A stretch of DNA of 64,000 nucleotides from assembly GCA_947179485.1 (NCBI GenBank), contig OX359250.1:21992539-22056538 (forward strand). The letters are read 5' to 3'. A program made the position numbers and the translations under genes. This document shows, piece by piece, positions 55,143 through 64,000 of this stretch. The stretch comes from Allacma fusca. Lineage: Eukaryota > Arthropoda > Collembola > Symphypleona > Sminthuridae. The notes below the pieces were generated by a model. That model saw nothing but the letters and a program-made list of their open reading frames with translations, was not told where the DNA came from and made no database searches. The number at the start of each line of letters is the position of its first letter. Within the stretch, counting starts at the first letter, position 1.

Positions 55143-56425
55143 GCTTGTACAATTTAAGCATCCCCCATTTGCGGCATCCAAGAGCGCTTAGCGGCTTAGC
55201 CTACCCATAATGGTGTATAGGAAAGGCATTCAAACGAACCCTTGCCTAGAAGGCAGCCCCTCAACCTTTCCTACACATAAGCCTATATTCGTACCCTTCA
55301 TTCATACATATACATATGAGAAGCTTAGTACCTTTTGTACGTTTGTACTTGTGCATGTGCTTACTACACGTTGAGTTGTATTGTCATTCATTCTGTTTTT
55401 TTTAACGCAGCCTTCAGCCGCCATTTTAAGTGAATAGTGAATCCGAAAGTAAACGAATCAAAATAAAAAGCAAAAAATAAAAGCGAACCAATAACGATAA
55501 TTCTGAACTTCTGAAGACAAATAAGTTTGTCTTGAAAAATAAATATCTCCGAAGTCCTATGTAATAGCAAGGACGACAAACAATCATTATTTCCCATTTG
55601 CTCCACTAAATTTAGTGTTTTGATGTAGATTTTGACAAACTACTTTGTCCGAAAAAAAGTTTAAAGAATTGACTGTATACGTGGACCATATATGCTAGCC
55701 TACCTATAATCCGTCTAGGCAATATAGTTTCCGTTAGGCCTAGCCTACTCTAGGCCCATAATGTTCCATTATTTGGCAACTTCCCTATATCTTCCCTATA
55801 CGCCCATCACTTTGTGGAGCCCATCCTAGACGCTGGCCTATATTTTATCTCAATTGTTAGCCAGCCTAGCATTTTTGCCTAGATTCCATCCTAGATCTAG
55901 GCTGGGGGCCCATCTTTGTTCTCAAGAAATATTGCCAATTTGTAATTATTACAAAAATTACAAATTGGCATTATTTTTTGCATCGACTGCGACTGCAGTA
56001 GAAATTGCAAATTTGAACCAGAAGTCAGGCCCATTGCAAGCTAATAATTCAGTGACCAAGTAAAGCTATTTATCCTATTTCTATAATCATGTTTCATATT
56101 CCTTTTGAGGGGCCCTGTGAGTTTTAGATGAATTTTGTCTGATTTCATTTTATACTAAAACTTTAAAGGAACATACAGAGGGAGAAAGAAATATATTTAT
56201 GTCACTGACACCTCAATATTGTTTGCCTGTAGACGCAGTACGTAATATTATAATATTGTAATAACCATTTTTCATTTTTGCCTTGCCATTTTAACAATAA
56301 TTATGTAAAGGATTATGAGCTATCTCATATGATCCTCTGATAACAGCTATTACTGTGTCTTCTAAAAGTTCCTTCCTCAAACCAAACCGAACTCGAAAAT
56401 CTTCAAAACATTTAGTAATTCCAGC
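55143..56425. other. Non-coding spacer among MITEs
   Basis: Contains CCTAG/TAGGCC-rich patches (55690-55905) that look like decayed MITE sequence, and the hairpin at 55934-55969. No gene found. Confidence 0.4.
55934..55969. repeat. Perfect 14-bp stem hairpin
   Basis: Arms GCCAATTTGTAATT and AATTACAAATTGGC around an 8-base spacer. AT-rich and without a T-run typical of a terminator. Could be a transposon palindrome. Confidence 0.85.
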
Positions 56426-57032
56426 CGTGTTCGGATATATTCCCTCCGACACATTCCCTCCGAACATATTCCCTCCTTGAGAGGAGATATTCCCTCGGAC
56501 TGTTTGTCACCAATAAACTTACACTCACTATGGCTACAAAATTTAGCAATCCTCAAATAGTTAAGTACAGTTGGAATTGTCCGAATTCCTTTCTAAAAAG
56601 AAGCTACAGCAAGTGAAATTAAGCTCGCTATGGCAACAAAATTTATCAACCCTCAAATAATTAAGTGCGGTAGGAATTACCCGAATACCATGTTAAAAAG
56701 ACGCTGAGAGTGATAAATGACTGTTTTTGCTATTTCGGAGTTATTTATGCTAATCATTTTATTAGTTCTAATTACCCAAAAGTAGAAGCAATAATTCTAT
56801 TGTAGAAGAAATAGTATCAGGCGCATAAGTTATTTGTTGAGCCGAGTCACCATACGATCCGCATTGCTTTTGCTTTGTTGGCATGGTGACGAACACTTCT
56901 GCATATATGTATGAGTGGCAAATATTTGTGCGAGGGATTATTTCCAACGTGGGAGGGATTGTGGTCGGAGGGAATATATCCGGAGGGAATATTACCGGAG
57001 GGATTGTGTCGGAGGGAATATATCCTAACTTC
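56426..57032. mobile_element. hAT-type MITE, 607 bp, ATTCCCTCC family, copy 1
   Basis: Exact 8-bp target duplication ATTCCAGC (56418-56425 and 57033-57040). Imperfect terminal inverted repeats share TT.GGATATATTCCCTCCGACACA, with arrays of ATTCCCTCC pointing inward on both sides. A diverged ~83-bp direct duplication lies inside (56525-56607 and 56623-56706). No transposase. A second member lies at 58455-59954. Confidence 0.88.
56525..56706 (+). repeat. Diverged tandem duplication inside the ATTCCCTCC MITE
   Basis: Two ~83-bp units, from CTATGGCTACAAAATTTAG and CTATGGCAACAAAATTTAT, spaced ~98 bp and about 80% alike. Both carry CCTCAAATAnTTAAGT. Confidence 0.85.
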
Positions 57033-57093
57033 ATTCCAGCACGAGCTCCTGTCATCAATTCAATGACTTCGATTTTGTTCAAATCAAAATAAT

Positions 57094-57400
57094 AGGAAGT
57101 ATAGCTCGTTTCTCGCGATCAACGTGTAAACTATGTTGCTCCCGTCTTTCTGTTGGGTCTATAATGAAACCCGTCTTCGTACCTTTGTGGATGTATAAGA
57201 TATCAACTCTTCGTTTTGATCCATTTGCTTCCCAACAATGTACCTCTACTGCAACTTCATAATTGTGTTTCTTTCGAAATTCATTTGAAATTAAATTCGT
57301 CCCTGCTTATCTCTGTTATTTCACAGAAGATCTCACTTTCACAGTGACCAAGAATATGAGGTAGGGTTTCTCTCCTAGAACATCCAACATGACTACACGA
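57094..57400 (-). mobile_element. Non-LTR retrotransposon remnant (R2/NeSL/CRE-like 3' end)
   Basis: On the minus strand, 57400-57285 reads CSRRETLPHILGHCES, the Cys/His motif (ETL.H.L.HC) that follows reverse transcriptase in LINEs with a restriction-like endonuclease. In another frame, 57267-57094 reads SKRRVDILYIHKGTKTGFIID then PTERRE, like the endonuclease core of such proteins. A frame change and stops separate the parts. No reverse transcriptase is visible upstream on the minus strand (57.4-58.4 kb). Clade not resolved. Confidence 0.5.
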
Positions 57401-58454
57401 GGGGCCGCCTTGGCTTCTGCCAGGGGTCGATCTGACTGAGAGTACATTTGTGGACATCTTTAAAATGCAAAGCAGAGTATTTTTTTACAATTTAAAAAAA
57501 GCTGAAACAAATGGATTTTGAAGAAGTGGAATGAAGTCACCCCTATCACGAACATTTAGGTCACAGAAACTTCAAAACGAAGATTCCATGAGTTTGAAAA
57601 TGTAATGCAGTAGATATTAAGATCATTAACCGAATTTTTGAACTGTGTTAATACTCCGATACATCAGTTTTCAAAATGGTTTTAACGTTGGTGGTGCAAA
57701 TTGTAAAGTGACGCGCTTATATTCTCGGCTACTATAAAAAAATTCTAATTGTCAGAGCAAGCAGCTTCCTCAACAAAACGAAAACCTCGGAAATTTCGAC
57801 TTTTCCACATTTTTCTTGATTTTGTTCCAGAATAAAAAATTCGCCAGCAGTAATTTGGCTATACTCATTTGGCCAGGTAGCTCACCGGAAAGCCCATATT
57901 TTTTAAAATTGTGAGTTAAACAAACATAAATGCAATCATTATTGTGGAAATAAAAATGTGTTAATTTCTAAATTTAAAAAAATTACACCACGTTTTTAAC
58001 CTGTGGCCCGAAGTCCGAAATATTGACCAACCAAACCAATTTTAGAAATTTCCGGAACAAAATTTACTACAATCGTTCCTTATATGGGCTAGGGATGCAT
58101 GTACCACCCTGTGGAGTAAATACCAAAACTATTCAGTATGCATCTAAGCCCAGTGCTATAATTACTTATATGAAAATGCCTCCCCCAGCCAATGTAAGGG
58201 ACAACAATACAAAATATTATATTCCCCGATTTTCAAGCAAATATTTTTTAGATTTTCTAAAAATTGACTTAATGGCCTAATGTCAAGAATTCCGGTCACA
58301 ATGCACAACACATGTAGCAAAGTCGAGATTTCTTTAGGTTTTTAGAAGATTAATGAAGTGTCCTAATTTCTTTTTCTTTTTTTCAATCTTGGCTCACATT
58401 TTCTGTTTCTGAAACCGTAATTCTTTACTTCGAAAGAGGATATTAGGCTCAAAT
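57401..58454. other. Non-coding spacer
   Basis: No gene recognised. Sequence near 58180-58200 (reverse complement) resembles the left part of family R (CCCCC.AGCC.ATnTnAGGGAC), so old repeats probably fill it. Confidence 0.35.
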
Positions 58455-59954
58455 AGTGGTCGGATATATTCCCTCCGGAGACAACCCCTCTGACATAATC
58501 CCTCCGTAGATAATCCCTCCAAAAATGGAGATAAGAGATAATCCCTCTGTTTGAAACAACAGAAGCATTTTGCCATGGCAACGCTATGTATAGTCAATAA
58601 ATAAAATCAACGCTGGATTAATATATTTAGTTCGATTATAAACTACAATCGCAAATATCAGTAGCTTTTATTTATGTTCAGCGGTTAGGTTAAGGGTCAG
58701 GTTTGCATTTCGGGAGCAATCAATCGAGAAAAGAAACATTTGCAATTTACAGCGATTTATTTGTGCATAATGTGATATCAACGTCAGAAACAATTCATTT
58801 TAAAGTAGTCGTATAAAAACATTGAAACATGATTGATGAGTCAGTCAATCGTAGAACTCTCACTCCTGAAGAAAGTCCACGATCTGTCGTCACATGGATT
58901 CTGGATGAGCAGCAAGGACGGTGCAAAGTACCGATTGAAATATTTCTGTTCTTTTCAAACCGTTAATTTTCAGCTTCTAAAAGTTGATTGATGCGATCTA
59001 TGTAACTGACGTTAACCTGACTCATTTTGAAACAGCAAGTAGGAAAAGCAATGTTTTCGAATATAATCGGGAGTAGGTGGAAGTGGAAAGTTACTACACT
59101 ACTGACTGACCGAGTCGGCTGAGTTCTACTTTCCCGGCCACGAAATTGCCTTCCGCCGTCCACCAGGATTTCCACCTTCCACTAGACCTTCCACTTGACC
59201 TTCCACTTGACATTCCACTAAAACTTTACAGGTTTTCCACCTTCCAGATCTTTCACTTAAATTTGACCAGATGGAAGATCCTTCTACCTGGTTCCCTACG
59301 CTAATTAACATATCCCTCTGTGTTCTGAGTTAACAGAAATTGATCCAAGACTATCATTTTAAGATGAATTGGCACAAATGAAATGAGCTTGGCCATGCAG
59401 TAACTCATGTAGGGGGCAATGTAGTATTTTGTTAGTTAGATCTTTGTAAATATTGTCAAAGCCAGACTACAGGCTGTATGGGTAATGTGGGTAGTCAAGT
59501 GGAATGATCAAGGGGAAGGTGGAAGGTTAGATGGAAAGTCTGGTGGAAGGTCAAGTGGAAGTTTGGTGGGAGGTGGAAGTCTTGTGGAAGTTACTTATGT
59601 ATTATAGTGTTCATATATGGGTGAGCGGAAGGTGGAAGGTAATTCTGTGGCCGGGAAAGTAGAACTCAGCCAGCCACCGAGTCTCATTCATTTTGAACTG
59701 TAGAGCATTGTAATTAGCGAAATAAGAATACCCGTAGTTTCTTATTGATTTTGCTATGGTTTGTGTGCAACGAATTAGGAATCACAGTTGCTATAACAAC
59801 TGGAATCTAAGTTGCAGTGACTCATGCTGTCGTACAACCAACCCACGGGACGGAGGTATAATCTCCAACTGCAGGAGGGAATATATCCGGAGAGATAATC
59901 ACCGGAGGGATTATGTGAGGAGGGGAAATGTCGGAGGGCTTATCTCCATACTCC
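58455..59954. mobile_element. ATTCCCTCC-family MITE, copy 2, with nested element
   Basis: Ends carry the same GGATATATTCCCTCC / AATCCCTCC arrays, inverted, as the copy at 56426-57032. Flanked by GCTCAAAT (58447-58454) and GCTCAAGT (59955-59962), a target duplication with one mismatch. Without the nested 559-bp element it is about 930 bp. No transposase. Confidence 0.75.
59117..59675. mobile_element. hAT-type MITE, 559 bp, nested in ATTCCCTCC copy 2
   Basis: Terminal inverted repeat of ~25 bp: left GGCTGAGTTCTACTTTCCC, continuing GGCCAC; the right end mirrors it with four extra bases (AGCC). Exact 8-bp target duplication ACCGAGTC (59109-59116 and 59676-59683). Interior arrays of CCTTCCACTTGA point inward on the left and GGTCAAGTGGAAG on the right. 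No transposase. Being nested, it is younger than its host element. Confidence 0.92.
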
Positions 59955-60049
59955 GCTCAAGTGAATCCCTTTCAAAATTCTTACAGATAGTGTTTTAGAA
60001 AATTTTTAGGACCGAAAGATCGTCCATGAAAAAATGGCAGGGTAAACTC

Positions 60050-60370
60050 TCATTTCCGCTTCATTATCTCGTGATGCTAATTTCCCCAACCTTGCTCTCT
60101 GTTCTTACGGGTCATGCCCACAATTCTGAACATAGAGACCTGTTGGATAAGTTGTCTGAATACCGATGAAATGTCCTACAAACAACGTCAAAGATTGTTT
60201 CGAAAAAGGTTTGAAATTTGCCCTTTTCCTAAAACATCTTAACTTTGCTCCACTTCCTTGATCATTCAATTTTTGAAAAATCTGGGAAGAAATATAGTTC
60301 AAAATTGGGGAATTACATATTTTCGTCATTATCTGTATATGCGCTCTGGGGGAGACACAAGATAGGAAAT
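60050..60370 (-). repeat. Interspersed repeat, family R, copy 3
   Basis: Matches 44487-44830 in the same orientation: CCCAACCTT...CTCTGTTCTT, then TCAGGT/GTCATGCCCACAATTCT and AGAGACCTG. Diverged, without ends. Further similar sequence lies near 61190-61380. Confidence 0.5.
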
Positions 60371-61571
60371 ACCCTGTACTTTATATTTCCCAAGTTCCCA
60401 ATATTTTTGTTACCTACACGAACAATAACGAAAATATTTTCGTTATTTGTCTTTACTTGCATGATTTTCGTGAAAGCCTTACGTTAATAGGGAGTTTGAG
60501 TAAGTTGGGTACAAGTTGGTACGCTAATGGTAAATACCCAATCTTTACAGCTGCTTATTGTTGGTGCGTTCCCGATCCAATATACATACATTTGTAAGAA
60601 CTGTATTTCGTATCCCCTCAGATCAATATGTGCATAAGTAAGTCGCTAGAACAGACAAATCAGTTAATTCTTTCGTCCTAGTATTCAAGACAACTTCATG
60701 ACAATTAATGAATCTAATCCAGTCATCCGAACAGTTGTGAAAGCCTTACCGGAACTACACATGAAATCTACCCGAATCCCCTGATACCATCCGGTGTAGT
60801 CAGGAGAACTCGAGTTTCACTTCTGGGCTATTGCTTTTCAATTCAGTCCCATCAAATATGCTGGGATTTACTCTTTTGGTAGAAAATTGTTACTGTCACT
60901 ATGAAATGAATGTTCCATGAAAAAATATTTTCTCTCGTGTCATACTGTAAGAGCTACTGTTTGAATGGGACAATTCTCAAATTAACTTTATTGTCAATTG
61001 TTTCTGTAAATTGATTTTGTACTCTATGGGCGTACGTCTCTGATTTGATTTTTCCAAGGACTTGCTCTTTTAAACAGAAATATAATCAACCAGTTAGCCA
61101 CATTGTTTTCCTCTATTTGGACCACTACTGTTAGCCCAAATAATGAACTAGATTAATGAAACACATTTTTGAAAAAAAATGTCTTCAAAATCAAAAAAAT
61201 CAAAAAATTCTGACTTTGCTCCACTTCCATGACCATTGTGTCCAGAGTTTTTGAGCTAGCGAGATGAAACAAATTTTCAAAAATCTGGAAGAAGATTTTC
61301 TAAATTATTGGAGAACGCAATATTTTTCCCCCATCCCTCCTTATATGGGATAGGTTGGGGAGTTGTTTCTTGTCTCCCTGTACATATGTAAATGTATGTA
61401 GTTCATGTTACATTTACTTACAATTAGTTAAAACTGTTTGTACACCATTTTGCATTGAGGACGGCTTCATCTTAGTTTATTTTACCTTTAGGTAAGACGT
61501 CATATAGACCCTTTTGTTTTTAATTGGAAATGCATCTAAAGTATTTGGCCTCTTCACCGACGAAGTACAAG
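60371..61571. other. Non-coding spacer with repeat remnants
   Basis: Contains CTTTGCTCCACTTCC at about 61214, also seen at 60244, so family R or a related repeat recurs here. No gene recognised. Confidence 0.4.
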
Positions 61572-63265
61572 TAGTGCTGTAATTTGTCCTTTTAGTATTG
61601 TATTGTACTTTGGCGAAAAGTACAAAAGTAGTACAACTAAGATATTGTTTTGTACTCCGAGTTTTGTTTTGTACTTCTATCAGATTGTTTTTGTTTTTGT
61701 ACAATCTGTATTGTATTGTTCTAAGGTTCTAGAAGACGCTAGAAATTTGCTAAAGTGATAGTTGTATCTGAGTTCAAGAGCACGTAGGAATTGATTTGTG
61801 CAACTTTAGTTGTTTAAAAATTACGTAAAAGATCAAAAAACCAGTCATTGACTAATCTCCCATATAAAATGCATTGAATCTGTTGACGGTCGAATTTTGA
61901 AGGGTGCAATTATGTGGCACCAACTTATTTGTGAAAAATACCTGTAATAACCACATTGTAATTTCCAGAACAACATAATTTCATAAACAATATTCACTAC
62001 CATTGCTTAAAATTAGAATTGATAGAGTAGACGCGTGGGCTCTGTATATATTTTCAATTGGCTCAGCCGTTGGCTTTTACCACTTATTTCATCGATGTAG
62101 AAATGTCCCCTATGCGTGGACTACATTTACAAATCGCATAGTTCGTTTGTTAGACTAGGTCTTTTGTCTTTGTTGTCTACCCGCGAACTCAGACTAGATT
62201 TATCCAGGTCAACATTTAAATCATACGGTTAGCCAATTTTATTGATCAGTACCGATTCATTGGTATCATATCTGATGCGATTGAATTGTCATTAGCCAGT
62301 GTTGATTTAATTCATGACCTTTTCATGACATCTTACTAATCCACATTAAATGTAACCTACAACTAGTACATCTTATCGGTGGCGTCTAATAATCAATATA
62401 ATAATAATAATAGGGTTTTATTGGTCGATATAGTGGCCTCAGCCGTTACAACCTTTAATAATCAATATGGTGACAGTCAAAGTCATGTGACTATTAGTGA
62501 CACAGTATGGTCAATCTGAGGACATGTGACTATTAGTGACACAGGAAGGTCAATCTGAGGTCATGTGACTATTAGTCACACGGGAAGGTCAATCTGAGGT
62601 CATGTGACTGAGTGACACGGGAAGGTCAATCTGAGGTCATGTGACTATTAGTGACACAGTAAGGTCAATCTGAGGTCATGTGACTATTAGTGACACAGTA
62701 AGGTCATGTGACTGTTAGTGACACAGTAAGGTCATGTGACTATTAGTGACACAGTAAGGTCATGTGACCTCAAATTGACCTTATTGGGTCACCAATAGTC
62801 TCATGACAGATTACGGTTTTAAGGGGCGCTTGACCTATAATGAAGCTTGGTGAGTAACTAGTAGTAAATCACCTATGATTGACTTTATTGGCGCATTAAT
62901 GGTCACATGACACTAGAATGACAGACTCAATGTAAGTAAATATTTTATATGGGCGATAGTAGGTGAATCTACCGATAATTAGTCAATGCCCAGTTTTGTG
63001 CTTTGACGTGTTTTTTTAGGATTCCAATTACACAAATCAATTCCTATGTGCTCTAGAAATCTATTACAACAATCACTTTAGTAAATTTCTAGCGTCTTCT
63101 AGAACCTTGAAACAATACAATTTGGATTGTATTGTTTTTTTCAATTCCTGTTTTGTTTTTGTTTTAGTTTTGTATCTCGAAAATGGACATTGTTTGTTTA
63201 GTTTTGTACCAAAGACAAAAACAATACAAAAGTACAAACTAAACGAGTACAATATTACAGCACTA
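61572..63265. mobile_element. Foldback hAT-type MITE, 1,694 bp
   Basis: Ends TAGTGCTGTAAT / ATTACAGCACTA (12 bp), exact 8-bp target duplication AGTACAAG (61564-61571 and 63266-63273). The inverted similarity continues inward ~250 bp on each side: TTGTATTGT-rich outer parts, then TTCTAGAAGACGCTAGAAATTT and the reverse of AATCAATTCCTATGTGCTC. No transposase. The centre carries a minisatellite. Confidence 0.93.
62470..62770. repeat. Minisatellite, ~39-bp unit with a ~28-bp short form
   Basis: Unit built of GGTCATGTGACTATTAG, TGACACAGTAA and GGTCAATCTGA. About five long units, then about three short units lacking the GGTCAATCTGA part. An inverted, degenerate unit follows (TCAAATTGACCTTATTGGGTC...CTCATGAC). 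Lies within the foldback MITE. Confidence 0.93.
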
Positions 63266-63273
63266 AGTACAAG

Positions 63274-64000
63274 TGAACAATGCCTGCAGCACTTTTTGAA
63301 AAATCTATTTGAAATAACTACTCGGAATTATAATAATTCAAAGATATAAATTACTTTATTTGAAATACGCAAGGCAAGATTGAAACAAAGAAAAAGAATA
63401 GTTAATACTCTTTAAATCAATTTATAAACCTTACCTGACATTTTCAGTTTCTGAGACCGCAATTTAACTTGGAAAGACATTGCACTCACCTTGTGCATAC
63501 CATGGTTGCAAAAAAGAAAATGTTCTGGGCTTTATGCCTGCCACCTGAAAATGCCAAAAATGCCCTGAAAATGCCTTACTTTGAAAATGCCCGGCATTTT
63601 GGGCAGGCATATTTGGCATTTTGGCAAAAACATAAACATCATGACCATTATTGATCCTTTAGCGGAAAATGGGATTTTTTATGACATATTCAAGCCCATC
63701 CAGTCTGCAGAAAGTTTTAAGGTTGATTTTCAAAACCAAAATCCAATTGTCCTAATTCATTATTTATGATCAGCGATTTAAAAAATCGATTAAGAAACGA
63801 TTTCAAAAATCCTTAAAAATTTTGCAATATTCATTTGCTTTTAAAAGTTGCAAACACTCAACTCCATTATAGAAGTCTTTACGGGAATTTAAAAGAATGA
63901 TTTGACCAGTGCCTGTGAATGTTTCAAATTGTAATAATTGTAACAAATACAACACATAAATTTCTATAAAAAATTAAGTTTCACTAGTAATGAATTTATA
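63274..64000. other. Non-coding right edge
   Basis: A short inverted cluster of AAAATGCC and GGCATTTT lies at 63535-63635, possibly the core of another MITE. No gene recognised. Confidence 0.4.

Noticed and set aside
62470-62770. CRISPR-like regular repeats
   Set aside because: Units are contiguous, with no unique spacers, and lie inside a eukaryotic foldback element: a minisatellite.

Overview
This window is AT-rich animal nuclear DNA: short spliced exons, introns mostly of 70-160 bp, many microsatellites and a dense load of short inverted-repeat transposons. The protein families (GCK-III kinase, UBA-bearing peptidyl-tRNA hydrolase, chymotrypsin-fold and subtilisin secreted proteases) and the trypsin exon with IIGGEDARPGEFPW suggest an arthropod, most likely a crustacean such as a parasitic copepod; that placement is inference. 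I see no rRNA, tRNA, CRISPR or virus-like element.

Layout. 0-7.3 kb: an old interspersed repeat and an 18-bp minisatellite, then an 11-exon gene (+) for a ~1,356-residue coiled-coil protein with Cys-Cys dyads and a glycine-rich block. 10.05-11.07 kb: a four-exon PTRH2 gene (-) with an N-terminal UBA domain. 11.1-30.4 kb: long non-coding stretch with microsatellites, one clear 570-bp hAT-type MITE (20.6 kb) and a possible 5' UTR exon near 11.7 kb. 30.5-34.55 kb: a seven-exon GCK-III (MST3/MST4/YSK1-like) kinase (+) with a large His/Gln tract in its tail. 34.6-42.6 kb: non-coding.

42.9-51.5 kb is a secreted-protease cluster: a complete chymotrypsin-fold protease gene (-, 49.0-51.5 kb), a subtilisin-like protease gene (+, 46.4-48.8 kb) whose second coding exon is interrupted by a 599-bp hAT-type MITE, and a 5'-only duplicate of the chymotrypsin-fold gene (-, 42.9-43.3 kb). 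The duplicate's flanks and intron are ~99% identical to the parent while its protease exon is ~8% diverged, mostly at amino-acid-changing sites.

52-64 kb is a transposon graveyard: a 2.06-kb P-element-like unit with 15-bp terminal repeats, 7-bp target duplication and a degraded THAP domain; six hAT-type MITEs in the window beyond the two named above, several with exact 8-bp target duplications and two nested; a non-LTR retrotransposon remnant; and a 1.69-kb foldback element carrying a minisatellite. All exon boundaries and element ends were found by eye from splice consensus, reading-frame continuity and repeated target sites; no search was run.
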